In this document: positions 50,663-59,914 of the stretch, piece after piece
How positions within the stretch are numbered: position 1 is the stretch's first letter
Layout of the letters: every line of letters begins with the position of its first letter
The notes under the pieces: model-generated
Databases searched by the model: none
The model's input: only the letters and a program-made list of their open reading frames with translations
What the model was told of the DNA's origin: nothing
Origin: CATOSP01 sp965205385
Lineage (GTDB): Bacteria > Chloroflexota > Dehalococcoidia > Lucifugimonadales > UBA3495
DNA: 64,000 nucleotides
Assembly (NCBI GenBank): GCA_965205385.1
Contig: CBDBGS010000008.1
Span: 1,302,001 to 1,366,000, forward strand
Direction: 5' to 3'
Made by a program: the position numbers and the translations under genes

Positions 50663-51510
50663 TGGCGTCCTTCCTGTCACTGATTAGATGGGAATGGTTC
50701 AAGATGCGGCGGCGCTGGGCCCCGTGGATACTGTTGGCTGTAATTGTCGCTTTTCCTCAAGTCGTGTATTGGTCCGTATTCACGTTTGGAGAAATCACGG
50801 GGGAGACTTCCGAGGTCCGGTTGCTCCCCAACAGTATCGAGTTCGCGCTCACGGTTGGCTTCACGATGGTGTTGGTCTCGGTGGTTATTTGGACCGCGTC
50901 TGCCCTTGGGTCGGAGTACGGCTGGGGCACGTTCAGAACGTCGCTGGCCAAGGGTACGGGCCGCTGGCAACTTCTCTCTGCGGTCTTCGTCTTGATGTTC
51001 GCTACGGGCGTGGCGTGGCTGGTCGTGTTATGCCTTACGATGGGCATTAGCAGTCTGATAGTAGGGCTAATCGCCGAGGGAGGCGGAGTCGCGACCGCCG
51101 GAGAATGGTCTGGCGTTTTGGCGCAATTGGCCAAATCAGCGGTGGCGCTCGCGCCCTACATTGCGCTTGCGATGTTATTCACCATACTGACCAGTTCGGG
51201 AGGGGTGACCATAGGGATCACATTGGTATATAAGTTTCTGGTGGAAGGCGTGCTAGTCCCGATTTTGACACTCGCCGTAGATTGGTTCGGTCCGGTGTCT
51301 GATTTCGTTCTCGGAAGGGCTGTCAGCGGCTGGTTGGCCAGTCCCAATCCCGACGACGGAGTAGGAGCCGCAATGTTCCTAGGCGCGGATGGACTATTAC
51401 CAGGGACCCTACATAGTTTGGCCGTGATGTTGGCCTACACCGTGGGTCTGGGCGCAGTCGCATTGTGGCTCTTCCAGCGAAAGGACATAGGCGGGGCGAA
51501 AGGGCCGTAG
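50662..51510 (+). CDS. ABC-2-type exporter permease
   Basis: A 282-residue membrane protein with six transmembrane segments. The first follows MASFLSLIRWEWFKMRRRWA. The remaining five are spread to the C terminus. It is the ABC-2 permease partner of the ATPase and the start overlaps its stop. No substrate-specific feature is seen; a lipid or drug exporter is possible. Confidence 0.88.
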   Translation: MASFLSLIRWEWFKMRRRWAPWILLAVIVAFPQVVYWSVFTFGEITGETSEVRLLPNSIEFALTVGFTMVLVSVVIWTASALGSEYGWGTFRTSLAKGTGRWQLLSAVFVLMFATGVAWLVVLCLTMGISSLIVGLIAEGGGVATAGEWSGVLAQLAKSAVALAPYIALAMLFTILTSSGGVTIGITLVYKFLVEGVLVPILTLAVDWFGPVSDFVLGRAVSGWLASPNPDDGVGAAMFLGADGLLPGTLHSLAVMLAYTVGLGAVALWLFQRKDIGGAKGP

Positions 51511-51572
51511 CCGCCCACTCCACCAGCGGGTCCCTGGCGGGAAACAAGGAGCGCTGGAATCCTTAGGTCAGA

Positions 51573-51749
51573 TTAGTCTTCCCGATCCTGTTCGAAGATG
51601 GAGTTGTAGAACTCTCGGACGTTGTGGCAGTTTAGGCATTCGCCCATGCTGATGGGGCCGTTTGCCGGTTCTATGATCCAGTGGTGGCGGCACGTGGGAG
51701 CGGGGCGCTCCTGTTCCACTACCGCGATTGACTCTACCCGTGTAACCAT
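51573..51749 (-). CDS. Small Cys/His-containing protein
   Basis: A 58-residue protein with CRHHWIIE and GECLNCHNVREF (CxxC and His residues around 20-45), probably a small zinc or Fe-S motif. GGAGG and AGGGAG lie upstream of ATG 51749. Similar short proteins are expected in related genomes. Function unknown. Confidence 0.6.
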   Translation of the reverse strand: MVTRVESIAVVEQERPAPTCRHHWIIEPANGPISMGECLNCHNVREFYNSIFEQDRED

Positions 51750-52033
51750 CTCCCTACCTCCGATCAACACCCTGGCAATCTTGGTACAGGTGAGTTGAGA
51801 AATATCGTGCTTTGAAGGTACCGGTCAGCGAGGGAGAGAATCAACGATTTCTGGCGCACATTTGCATTAATTTTATACTTTGACCAAGAACTAAGCTTGC
51901 GCCTTTGGGCCTTGAGGAAAGTGCGGGTCCCATAAAAAGGGACCCCGATCAGCGCCCCCGTGCCTACAACGTAGGGATGGGGCATGGTCAGGGTCCTTCA
52001 GATTCGGGAGCTTTGGCGGGGTGAAGGGCGGGG
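51750..52033. other. Spacer with a perfect hairpin
   Basis: A perfect stem GGGTCCC (51925-51931) / GGGACCC (51939-51945) around ATAAAAA is present. A minus-strand frame of 73 codons from 51985 lacks family similarity; a short real peptide (GTGALIGVPFYGTRTFLKAQ) cannot be excluded. Confidence 0.4.
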
Positions 52034-52747
52034 CTATCCAGCCAGGGCGGCCTTGTTGGCGGTGACCCAGTCGACGCCGTTTAAGACCAGCTTCTGGAAA
52101 CCTGGGGTCTCGAAGCTCTGCCCGTCGTGGCCCAGGAGCAGCACGTACACCCTGCCGTCGCCGTACTGGCGGGTCCACCCCAGTGGGAAGGTGGCGGAGG
52201 GCATGTGCTTGAGGGCTCGTTCCGGTCCCCAGGGCCAGGTCCCTTCCACCGAGGTCCCGGTGATGAAAACGTCGTTCCCGTCCCTCATGGTCAGGCCCAT
52301 GTAAAGTTCGTCGTTGGTGGAGAAGTCGGCAACACCGCTAACCCCAGGGTGGCCGGCATTGGTTACTTTCACCTCGAACTGTCCGTAGGGCGGGTGGAAG
52401 CTGGCGCCGGATACCCAGCCGCCCCCGGTAATGTCCAGGTACTCTTCCCATCCCTGTGGGACGCAGGTGGCGATGTGGATGCAGACAAACCCTTTGCCAG
52501 AGCTGATGAACTGCTTCATGCCGTTCTGCTCTTCCGCGGTCAGAGTGGAGTTTCCGAAGTCGGGCACATCCTCTCTTCGAGTGTTGAACACCAGGGCGTC
52601 GAATCCGCTCATGTCGCTGACGCGGCCCAGAATCGAGGCGTCTTCGGTGATGGTTGCGTCGTGACCAGCCGCCTTTAGGAAGCCTTCCAGGACGGGGGTG
52701 GATTCGTTATAGGGGTGCCTTCCGCCGGAGATGACGAGCAATTTCAC
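52034..52747 (-). CDS. ThuA-domain (trehalose utilisation-like) protein
   Basis: A 237-residue protein with a ThuA-like class I glutamine amidotransferase fold. KLLVISGGRHPYNESTPVLE at the N terminus, GFDALVFNTRRED, KGFVCIHIATC (nucleophile-elbow position, with Cys) and FHPPYGQFEVKV are visible. ThuA proteins occur with sugar-degradation genes, but none are adjacent here. GTG at 52747 has AGGAGG upstream. Specific role unknown. Confidence 0.85.
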   Translation of the reverse strand: MKLLVISGGRHPYNESTPVLEGFLKAAGHDATITEDASILGRVSDMSGFDALVFNTRREDVPDFGNSTLTAEEQNGMKQFISSGKGFVCIHIATCVPQGWEEYLDITGGGWVSGASFHPPYGQFEVKVTNAGHPGVSGVADFSTNDELYMGLTMRDGNDVFITGTSVEGTWPWGPERALKHMPSATFPLGWTRQYGDGRVYVLLLGHDGQSFETPGFQKLVLNGVDWVTANKAALAG

Positions 52748-52793
52748 GGTCAATATCCTCCTATGAAATCTCAAGATCGAGGGTTATTATACG

Positions 52794-53093
52794 TCAAAAG
52801 GCGATTCCTGCCTGCTTCACCTGGGTCAATACCGACTCGGGACTATGGACGACTATCACCGCCATGGAGGGGTTTCTTCTTCGAGCCTCGACGGTGACGT
52901 ACCGCCGGTCCCCCTGCGGCAATTCCTCGCCTATTAGGAGAGCGTCGAAACTGGACGAGCCCGCCATGTCTATGGCGACGCCGTCGTCCTGGGTGCTGGT
53001 GACAGTGAAGCCGACGCCTTCCAGCAGGCCGGTAACCTGGTCAATGACGTCCTGGTATCTGCCGACTATTAGTATCCGTTGATCGCCGCTCAT
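52794..53093 (-). CDS. Receiver-like protein lacking the phospho-acceptor Asp
   Basis: A 99-residue single-domain protein with the alpha/beta receiver pattern: SGDQRILIVGRYQDVIDQVT, GVGFTVTSTQDD, FDALLIGEELPQGDRR, AVIVVHSPESVLTQVKQAG. Where receivers have an Asp (LLLDxxLP) it has Gly (LLIGEELP), so phosphorylation is unlikely. It may be a pseudo-receiver. ATG at 53093 is chosen by the fold; longer starts add disorder. No histidine kinase is adjacent. Confidence 0.65.
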   Translation of the reverse strand: MSGDQRILIVGRYQDVIDQVTGLLEGVGFTVTSTQDDGVAIDMAGSSSFDALLIGEELPQGDRRYVTVEARRRNPSMAVIVVHSPESVLTQVKQAGIAF

Positions 53094-53314
53094 GCTGGAC
53101 TGGTCCGCCAATGAATAATCATGTGAGGTTTCGAGCAACCCTGGAATTCTGAGAGGAAGTATACTCGTATGACAAGGACGATAGAACCCGTGGGATAGCC
53201 TCGGGCCTGGATTGCTTGACATAAAAATGCGCTAGAATTAGGCTCCGCTTGAGCGGCCAGTCGGCTCAGACCATCATCTATTCTGGAGTCTGCCAGAGAA
53301 TCGGAGGTAATACC

Positions 53315-54523
53315 GTGGGTAATGCATTGGAGGGAGTCAGGGTCATCGACCTGACCCAGTTTGAAGCCGGGACATCCTGCACCCAGCTATTGGCCTGGCT
53401 GGGGGCCGACGTCATCAAGGTTGAGGAGTTGACGCACGGGGACCCGGGGCGATTCGGCAGCACCGACATTCCCGGAGCGGACAGCGGATATTTCATCAAC
53501 CTCAACTCGAACAAACGCAGTATCACCCTAGATCTGAAGCAGGACAGGGCAAGAGAGATATTCTTTGACCTGGTCAGGCAAGCCGACATCGTGACGGAGA
53601 ACCAGGGACCCGGAACGCTGGAGAGGTTGGGGCTGGGTTACGAAGTTCTAAACGAGGTCAATCCGAGGATAATCTTGGCCAGGATCAAGGGGTTCGGCAC
53701 CTACGGGCCGTACGCGGAATACAAGAGTTTTGACATGATTGCCCAGGCTGCGGGTGGCTCCATGGCGGTGACCGGGTGGCCCGGCGACCCACCCACGCGC
53801 CCGGGGGCGAATATTGGCGATTCCGGCACGGGGCTTCACGCGGCGGTGGGAATTCTGGCCGCATTGTGGCAGCGGCAGACCACCGGCAGCGGGCAAATCG
53901 TGGAAGTGTCGATGCAGGACGCGGTCCTCAATCTAGCCCGCATCGCCATGTCCAACTTCAATGAGACCCACCAGTCTCGGCCCCGGTCGGGAAACGGTAA
54001 TGCGGGACTCCCAGGCACTCGCACCTACCGTTGCAAGCCTGGAGGCCCCGACGATTACGTGTACTTGGCAGCCATGCCCCGCCGTCTCAACCTGTGGCTT
54101 CCCCTGATAAGGGCGATTGGAGGGCAGGAGTTGGCCGCCGACCCCAACTATTCCGACTTCCAATGGATCTCCGAGAACTCGGACTCCATTAATGAGATGA
54201 TTGAAGCATGGACGATGGAGCGCACCAAGTTCGAGGTGTTCCACATCTTGGGAAAGGCGGGAGTACCGTGTGGGCCAACCTTGAATGCCGAGGACATATA
54301 TGAAGACCCCCATCTCGCGGCCCGAGAGATGATAGTAACGGTGAGCCATCCCTTGCGTGGACCGTTCATGGTGCCAGGGTGTCCGATCAAAATGTCCGAT
54401 TCGGAAACCGAATTGCGCATTGCGCCGGCTCTCGGCCAAGACACGGATGAGGTGCTCAAGGAGCTGTTGGATTTCAACGAAGAGGAGATCGAAGAGCTGA
54501 GGGTGGGGCGGTTGATCAAATGA
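53315..54523 (+). CDS. CaiB/BaiF family III CoA-transferase
   Basis: A 402-residue family III CoA-transferase. LEGVRVIDLTQFEAGTSCTQLL, GADVIKVEE, NLNSNKRSITLDL and TENQGPGTLERLG match the family. The catalytic Asp lies in IGDSGTGLHAAVGILAAL. It differs from the other two copies in lacking the typical RPG motif (here GPG). GTG start at 53315 has GGAGG upstream. Partners unknown; the preceding genes are unrelated. Confidence 0.9.
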   Translation: MGNALEGVRVIDLTQFEAGTSCTQLLAWLGADVIKVEELTHGDPGRFGSTDIPGADSGYFINLNSNKRSITLDLKQDRAREIFFDLVRQADIVTENQGPGTLERLGLGYEVLNEVNPRIILARIKGFGTYGPYAEYKSFDMIAQAAGGSMAVTGWPGDPPTRPGANIGDSGTGLHAAVGILAALWQRQTTGSGQIVEVSMQDAVLNLARIAMSNFNETHQSRPRSGNGNAGLPGTRTYRCKPGGPDDYVYLAAMPRRLNLWLPLIRAIGGQELAADPNYSDFQWISENSDSINEMIEAWTMERTKFEVFHILGKAGVPCGPTLNAEDIYEDPHLAAREMIVTVSHPLRGPFMVPGCPIKMSDSETELRIAPALGQDTDEVLKELLDFNEEEIEELRVGRLIK

Positions 54524-54554
54524 CCGTTTGAGGTCTGGAGTGCGCATACATGGG

Positions 54555-54629
54555 TGGTGGCAACGACTGGATTCGAACCAGTGACCTAGCGCTTATGAAG
54601 CGCCCGCTCTGCCGCTGAGCTACGTTGCC
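54555..54629 (-). tRNA. tRNA-Met (anticodon CAT, elongator type)
   Basis: On the minus strand the acceptor GGCAACG pairs with CGTTGCC. D arm is GCTCAGCGGCAGAGC. Anticodon stem GGCGC/GCGCT holds loop TTCATAA (CAT). T arm ACTGG-TTCGAAT-CCAGT is clean. The discriminator is A and CCA is encoded (54557-54555). The G1-C72 pair points to elongator Met; a lysidine-modified Ile2 (CAT) tRNA is the alternative. Confidence 0.94.
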
Positions 54630-55029
54630 GCCTAGGAGCGCCCCGGCCAACCGCCTTGGGCTGCTCCTACGCAATCAATGGTAATGCGGCCCGCTCTGGA
54701 CTGTCAATTGAACTGGACTTTGGGTAGTGGCCGGTGGTCAGTGGCCCCGTCGGCTGCCACTACTCACTGACCACTGGAAACCGCCCACTGGCCACCGAAT
54801 ACTGGACACCTATGGACTTTGTTGCGGGGGATGGATTTTCGATTTCGCGGGAATGACGGTCGGGGGATGTGCGACGGTGGCAATGAGGGCGGGAGGATTG
54901 GGGGGTATTTCGGTCCTGAAGGGGTTGTGCGGCGCCCCGGTGGCCTAGGCCTGATTGGGCTCCGGCTCGAAGGGCCAAGAGTTTCCGGTTTTGCCCTCTT
55001 CGGCGTCACCGCGTTATCATGCCCCGGTG
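54630..55029. repeat. Spacer with two repeat types
   Basis: At 54724-54805 lies a GTGGCCGGTGGTCAGTGG-type block related to 3681-3785, with ACTGACCACTGG complement. At 54831-54861 is a TTTCGCGGGAATGACGG copy of the inverted-repeat family. No credible gene in this spacer. Confidence 0.65.
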
Positions 55030-55416
55030 ATGGACCTAGGCGAGACGAGTTTCGAGAAGCTCCAGGAGATGGCGAGTGCCTCCCTTGAGGAAACCGCCAT
55101 TCGGTTGCGCTCCGTGTTGGTTGAACTCGCAAGCCGGTTGCATCCATTTCCCGGCTTTATGGGAATGGTCTCGGTCCAGGCATTGGAGGTCGACCCGGCT
55201 TTCCGTCCCAAGGCGGACCGGGGCTGTGTGGTATTGCTCCCTACGGGCGAAATTTGCCAACTCAACCTCGGGGTCTTGCCCGGACCGGACACTGAGAGGG
55301 GCGTCGATCACGTGGAGGAATTCTTAGAGCTGGACCTTCCGGTGGATGAATATATCGTTTATGCCACTGCGGGGGTCAATTTGCTGGTGGAGGAACTGCG
55401 TAGGCGCGGCAAATGA
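55030..55416 (+). CDS. Hypothetical protein
   Basis: A 128-residue soluble protein without a recognised family. Early helices (MDLGETSFEKLQEMASASLE) are followed by beta-rich parts such as RGCVVLLPTGEICQLNLGVL and VDEYIVYATAGVNLLVEELR. ATG at 55030 is preferred to a frame that opens 25 codons earlier in repeat-like sequence. Convergent with moaC. Confidence 0.55.
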   Translation: MDLGETSFEKLQEMASASLEETAIRLRSVLVELASRLHPFPGFMGMVSVQALEVDPAFRPKADRGCVVLLPTGEICQLNLGVLPGPDTERGVDHVEEFLELDLPVDEYIVYATAGVNLLVEELRRRGK

Positions 55417-55572
55417 GACCCGTGGGTTCCTGGGATGGACCGGAGGGTCTTCGGACGGTTCCAGGGCATACCGGGGTCGATGAGCGTCAGTGCCTTGTTC
55501 TTCCAGGAGGTAGGGGTTGCTTAGCTAGGTCCCCGGGATGCGGTGAATGCTGGGCCGAAGCTCCACGGGGAG

Positions 55573-56082
55573 CTAGTCCTCCAGGTGGACGTCCCCGCTT
55601 TGGCCGCCGGTCTTTTGGACCAGCCGCACCGCCTCGACGCGCATGCCCCGGTCGACCGCCTTGCACATATCGTAGACGGTTAGACCCGCCACTGAAACGG
55701 CGGTGAGGGCTTCCATCTCAACCCCAGTCTTGCCGGTCGTGCGGGCGGTAGCGGTGATGGTGACCCGGCTGTTGGACTCGTCCAGTTCGAGGTCAACGTC
55801 GATCTTGTTCAGTGGCAGGGGGTGGCACAAGGGGATCAGTTCCGAGGTGCGTTTGGCGGCCATAATGCCGGCGAGTTGGGCGATGGTAAGGACGTCGCCC
55901 TTTTTCATGAGCCCTTCTTTGATGAGGCGCAGGGTCTCGGGCTGCATGGAGACGTGACCGCGGGCGATGGCTTCCCGGTCGGTGACCGGCTTCCAGCCCA
56001 CGTCGACCATGCTAGCCCGGCCTTCCTCGTCCAAGTGGGTCAGGGTTGTCTGTTTGGGGGCTTCGCTGTTGGGAGAGGCCAT
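55573..56082 (-). CDS. moaC: Cyclic pyranopterin monophosphate synthase MoaC
   Basis: A 169-residue MoaC, which with MoaA makes cyclic pyranopterin monophosphate for molybdenum cofactor. SMVDVGWKPVTDREAIARG is the N-terminal motif. LIPLCHPLPLNKIDVDLEL contains the catalytic Cys-His, and GVEMEALTAVSVAGLTVYDM is the signature. moaA lies 0.6 kb upstream, with rnhA between, on the same strand. Two Moco-dependent enzymes are in the window. Confidence 0.96.
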   Translation of the reverse strand: MASPNSEAPKQTTLTHLDEEGRASMVDVGWKPVTDREAIARGHVSMQPETLRLIKEGLMKKGDVLTIAQLAGIMAAKRTSELIPLCHPLPLNKIDVDLELDESNSRVTITATARTTGKTGVEMEALTAVSVAGLTVYDMCKAVDRGMRVEAVRLVQKTGGQSGDVHLED

Positions 56083-56136
56083 TAGCTCACCGCCTATACG
56101 ATAGCCGTTGAGAAACCGCAGTCGGGTGGAGATTGC

Positions 56137-56631
56137 CTAGCGCCGGCGCGCCGGGCGGGCAGGCATGTAACCTGAGTCGGCGGGCAAGCCCTTGCGTTTC
56201 GCGAAGGTGGTGGCCAACTGATCGCACCGCTCGTTTTCCTTAACTCCTGAGTGCCCTCTCACCCATCGAAATTCGACGTTATGCTTTTCGGTGAGGGGAA
56301 GAAGTCGTTGCCAGAGGTCAGGGTTAAGCGCGGGCTCTTTTCGGTTGCGCATCCAACCATTGGCCTGCCACTTCCTGGCCCACCCTTTCTCGATTGCGTT
56401 CACGAGATATTGGGAGTCGCTGTAGAGGAACACGTTGCTAGGACTGTTCAGCGCTTCGAGGCCGACGATGGCGGCCAGGATTTCCATCCGGTTGTTGGTC
56501 GTCTCGGAGTATCCGCCAGAGAGTTCCTTGCGGTGTTCGCCGGAGAGGAGCACGGCCCCGTAGCCTCCCGGACCGGGGTTTCCGATACAGGCGCCATCGG
56601 TATATATAGTCACAGTGGAGTCCTGCGTCAA
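56137..56631 (-). CDS. rnhA: Ribonuclease HI
   Basis: A 164-residue RNase HI that degrades RNA in RNA-DNA hybrids. Catalytic acids appear in IYTDGACIGNPGPGGYG, TTNNRMEILA and YSDSQYLVNAIEKGW, with the late GHSGVKENERCDQLA handle. The C-terminal basic tail (ARPARRR) is an extension. Set between moaA and moaC. Confidence 0.95.
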   Translation of the reverse strand: MTQDSTVTIYTDGACIGNPGPGGYGAVLLSGEHRKELSGGYSETTNNRMEILAAIVGLEALNSPSNVFLYSDSQYLVNAIEKGWARKWQANGWMRNRKEPALNPDLWQRLLPLTEKHNVEFRWVRGHSGVKENERCDQLATTFAKRKGLPADSGYMPARPARRR

Positions 56632-56674
56632 CCTATTGCTCCAGAATTAACCTATCCCTACCCATCGACCTCGG

Positions 56675-57700
56675 CTACCCGCCGATCTGGAACATTTCCA
56701 CCTTTTGAGGAGCGTTTTGCAGCGGCGCTAGCTCGGCGCGTTCTTCCGAGTACCGGTCGGTGCGCCTTCGCCAGATTCCTCCTATTATCTCTTGCAATTC
56801 GTCGTCGCTGAATCCAGAGCGCAAGGGGCCGCGCAGGTCCACGCCCTGGCTGGCAAACAGGCAGGTGTATATCTTGCCGTCGGTGGAAAGGCGGGCGCGG
56901 GTGCAGCTTGCGCAGAAAGCCTGGGTCACCGAAGCGATGACCCCGATCTCACCCCCACCGTCCTTGTAGCGGTAACGTTGGGCGACCTCGCCGTGATAGT
57001 TGCTTTCAATCGGCTCAAGCGGCATCTGTTCGTCGATGCGCTGTACGATTTCAGCCGCGCTCACGACCTGGTCCAACTTCCAGCCGTTGCGGTTGCCCAC
57101 GTCCATATATTCGATGAACCGCACGATGTGGCCAGTGCCCTTGAAGTGGCGGGCCAGGTCTACGAGGGTGTGATCGTTGACGCCCTTTTGAACCACGGCG
57201 TTGATTTTGATGGGGGAGAGGCCGACCTCGTGGGCCTGTTGGATGGCATGGAGGATGCGCCTGGTCCCGAAGCCCCGGCCGTTCATCTCCTTGAATACAG
57301 CCTCATCCAGGCTGTCCAGACTCACAGTTACCCGGTGGAGTCCGGCGTCTCTCAAGGCCTGGGCTTGCTGGGAGAGGAGGTATCCGTTGGTTGTCAGGGT
57401 CACGTCGTCGATGCCTTCGGTCTGTGAAAGCATACCCACCAACCGATGGAGGTCGGTACGGAGCAAGGGCTCGCCGCCGGTGATCCGCGCCTTGTTGACT
57501 CCCAGACCCGCGAATATTGCGACAAGCCGGGATATCTCCTCGAACGTCAGGATTTCTTCTCTGGGCAGAAACTCATAAGCCTCGCCGAACAGTTCGGCTG
57601 GCATACAGTAGGGGCAGCGGAAGTTGCAGCGGTCGGTGACCGAGATACGCAGGTCCCTCATGGGCCTGCCAAGGGTGTCCTTCAGCACGGGAGATACCAA
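56675..57700 (-). CDS. moaA: GTP 3',8-cyclase MoaA
   Basis: A 341-residue radical SAM enzyme. The N-terminal cluster is C-x3-C-x2-C in CNFRCPYCMPAE. The C-terminal cluster is C-x2-C-x13-C in CASCTRARLSTDGKIYTC. The C terminus ends in Gly-Gly, needed for catalysis. ITGGEPLLRTDL is the SAM GGE. Start by TTG at 57700; the GTG four codons later is also possible. Operon order on the minus strand is moaA, rnhA, moaC. Confidence 0.96.
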   Translation of the reverse strand: MVSPVLKDTLGRPMRDLRISVTDRCNFRCPYCMPAELFGEAYEFLPREEILTFEEISRLVAIFAGLGVNKARITGGEPLLRTDLHRLVGMLSQTEGIDDVTLTTNGYLLSQQAQALRDAGLHRVTVSLDSLDEAVFKEMNGRGFGTRRILHAIQQAHEVGLSPIKINAVVQKGVNDHTLVDLARHFKGTGHIVRFIEYMDVGNRNGWKLDQVVSAAEIVQRIDEQMPLEPIESNYHGEVAQRYRYKDGGGEIGVIASVTQAFCASCTRARLSTDGKIYTCLFASQGVDLRGPLRSGFSDDELQEIIGGIWRRRTDRYSEERAELAPLQNAPQKVEMFQIGG

Positions 57701-57734
57701 TTTCGCTGGACCTATACGTTGATTTGGAGTCTTG

Positions 57735-58406
57735 CTAGTGAACTCCGGCTGCCGACCTCTTGAGCGCTTGAACCGCTCTGCGGGCCGCGTCGGAACGATG
57801 ACTAATCCGGTTTTTCTCTCTCAAGGGCAACTGGGCGATGGTCCGGCCGTAAGAGGGGAGGTGGAAGACCGGGTCGTAGCCAAACCCCTCATCGCCTGCC
57901 GGTTCATATTGTATCATTCCCGCCACCGATCCAACCACGCACGCCACGTCGGTCCCGCTACTTCTCGCCGGCGTAATATCGGTGACGTTTGAGGCGGGTG
58001 CGCCGGAGCCAGGAGGATGGGCAATGGCGATCACGCACCGGAACCGGGCGGTGCGCCGCTCCCAGGGGACGCCGTTCAGGTTCAGGAGCAGCAGGTTTAC
58101 CCTGTCATCGTCCGACTTACAGGCGTCGCCGCCGTACCGCGCTGAGTGGACGCCGGGCTCGCCTTTCATGGCGTCAACTTCGAGGCCAGAGTCGTCGGCC
58201 AGTGTTAGCAAGCCTCCCTCGGCGGCGTATGCGTGGGCCTTTAGCCAGGCATTCTCGAAGAAGGTGTCTCCGGTCTCGTCCACGTCCAGGGAGATTCCCA
58301 GGTCGTCCAGGGAGACCAGATCGTATGGAGAATCCTCGAGCAATTCCCGGTATTCCCGTATCTTACCAGGGTTGTGGGTGGCGACCAGCAGACTCGGCTT
58401 CGGCAT
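57735..58406 (-). CDS. rdgB: XTP/dITP diphosphatase (Ham1/RdgB)
   Basis: A 223-residue nucleotide-sanitising pyrophosphatase that removes non-canonical purine triphosphates. VATHNPGKIREYRELL, FFENAWLKAHAYAAE, LADDSGLEVDAM and HRSDAARRAVQAL are the signature blocks. The family is usually about 200 residues; here an insertion of about 20 lies near residues 135-160 (SNVTDITPARSSGTDVACVV). GGAGGG precedes the ATG. Confidence 0.94.
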   Translation of the reverse strand: MPKPSLLVATHNPGKIREYRELLEDSPYDLVSLDDLGISLDVDETGDTFFENAWLKAHAYAAEGGLLTLADDSGLEVDAMKGEPGVHSARYGGDACKSDDDRVNLLLLNLNGVPWERRTARFRCVIAIAHPPGSGAPASNVTDITPARSSGTDVACVVGSVAGMIQYEPAGDEGFGYDPVFHLPSYGRTIAQLPLREKNRISHRSDAARRAVQALKRSAAGVH

Positions 58407-58416
58407 GGCGGCCCTC

Positions 58417-59646
58417 CTACACTGTTCCCCGGGCGTGGAGACCGTCGATCTCCTCCTCGCCCAGTCCGAGCCAAGACCCGTAGACGGGCAGGTTGTGTTC
58501 GCCCAGCGTAGGCCCCGCGTGAGTCACCGACCCGGGGGTCCGGCTGAACTTGGGCACCACTCCGATCATCTTCATCGGACCTAGCTGGGGGTCGTCCACC
58601 TGAAGGATGTCCTCACGGTCGCGGTAGTGTGGGTCGTCCGCTATCCGCGCGGCATCGTAGACCGGCCCGACCACACCTCCCGCAGGCACGAGTTGGTCCA
58701 AGACCTGCGACATCGCCCTCTGACCCAGCCATCCCTGAAGGACCACGTTGAGCGCATCCCGGTTTTCCAACCGGGACGCATTGTCCTTAAACCGAGGGTC
58801 TTGCAAAAGCTCAGGCATGTCCATCGCCCGGGCCAGTCCTTCAAACGTGCTCTGGGAGGTGGCGGAAAGGCCCATCCAGCGTCCCTCGTTGGTCTGGTAA
58901 AGGCTGCGTGGGGCGGCGTCGGTAAAGTCGTTGCCCACACGCTCTCTCGAGATTCCCAGCAAGTCGAAAATGGTTACGTTGGGAATGCACAACCGGAATA
59001 GAGGTTCGAACAAACTCACGTCTATGACCTGGCCCCGCCGGTGGCCGTTGTCGGTGGAATCTGCGTGGACGTCCCGGTTGTAGAGGGCCATCATCCCGGC
59101 CATCGCGCCGAAGACTCCGGCCAACTCGTCGGCCAGAGGGACGGGAGGGAGAAGGGGCGGCGAGTCGGAGAAGCCGGTCATGGCTACGTAGCCGCTCATA
59201 CATTCGGCGATGGTGCCGAAGCCGGGGCGGTCCCGGTAGGGTCCGGTCTGACCGAAGCCCGAATACCTAATGTAGACGAGACCGGGGTTTACCTCGCTGA
59301 GGTCGTCCGGGCCTAACCCCCAACGTTCCATCGCGCCGGGACGGAACCCTTCTATCAAGACATCGGCATTCCTGGCCAATTGTTTAAGGATGTCTTGGCC
59401 CTCCGGCCCCGCCATGTTGAGGGTAATCGACTTCTTGTTCCGTGAGTGGGTTTTCCACCATAGGGAGATACCGTCGGCGAAGGGCCCCCAATTCCGCAGC
59501 GGGTCTCCGCTGCCGGGCCGTTCCACCTTGACCACCTCCGCGCCGAAGTCGGCAAGGAGGCTGCTGGCGGTGCCGCCGGCGACGATGATGGACAGGTCCA
59601 ATACTTTCAACCCGGTTAGGGGGCCAGTTTGGTCGGGCAAGGTCAT
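58417..59646 (-). CDS. CaiB/BaiF family III CoA-transferase
   Basis: A 409-residue family III CoA-transferase. LTGLKVLDLSIIVAGGTASS, AEVVKVERPGSGDPLRNWGP, SRNKKSITLNM and IEGFRPGAMERWG are the motifs. The catalytic Asp lies in PLADELAGVFGAMAGM. It is the third such enzyme in the window and lies 10 nt upstream of rdgB in the same direction. Substrate unknown. Confidence 0.9.
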   Translation of the reverse strand: MTLPDQTGPLTGLKVLDLSIIVAGGTASSLLADFGAEVVKVERPGSGDPLRNWGPFADGISLWWKTHSRNKKSITLNMAGPEGQDILKQLARNADVLIEGFRPGAMERWGLGPDDLSEVNPGLVYIRYSGFGQTGPYRDRPGFGTIAECMSGYVAMTGFSDSPPLLPPVPLADELAGVFGAMAGMMALYNRDVHADSTDNGHRRGQVIDVSLFEPLFRLCIPNVTIFDLLGISRERVGNDFTDAAPRSLYQTNEGRWMGLSATSQSTFEGLARAMDMPELLQDPRFKDNASRLENRDALNVVLQGWLGQRAMSQVLDQLVPAGGVVGPVYDAARIADDPHYRDREDILQVDDPQLGPMKMIGVVPKFSRTPGSVTHAGPTLGEHNLPVYGSWLGLGEEEIDGLHARGTV

Positions 59647-59849
59647 TTCTCCATTCCCGGTTCATGGGGTCGCGGAACTTCAGGGTTTTGGTTTGGAAGA
59701 CTTCAACATCGTACCAGGCCAGCACGGCGATGGACATTCCCCTTTTGATAGGCCGTTTTTGATAGACCGGTAGTTCTCCCGGGACTCGCTGGTGAAGTTC
59801 TTTCGAATTGGGTCAGACGCCGCAGGTTTCGATTGTGCCGAATTTCACT

Positions 59850-59878
59850 ATTTGGTTTTGTCCCCGCTATGTTATAAT
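59850..59878 (+). promoter_or_regulatory. Probable promoter for the nuo operon
   Basis: A perfect TATAAT (59873-59878) is about 37 nt before the nuoA start. The -35 is weak (TTTGGT, spacing 16). It is the only good -10 in the 268-nt divergent spacer with the CoA-transferase. Confidence 0.5.
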
Positions 59879-59914
59879 TCCAGCCGAATCGTAGCTGGAC
59901 CTGGGCCGAGGGAT

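Noticed and set aside
55413..55706. Plus-strand frame over the moaC end
   Set aside because: Pro/Arg/Gly-rich antisense artefact.
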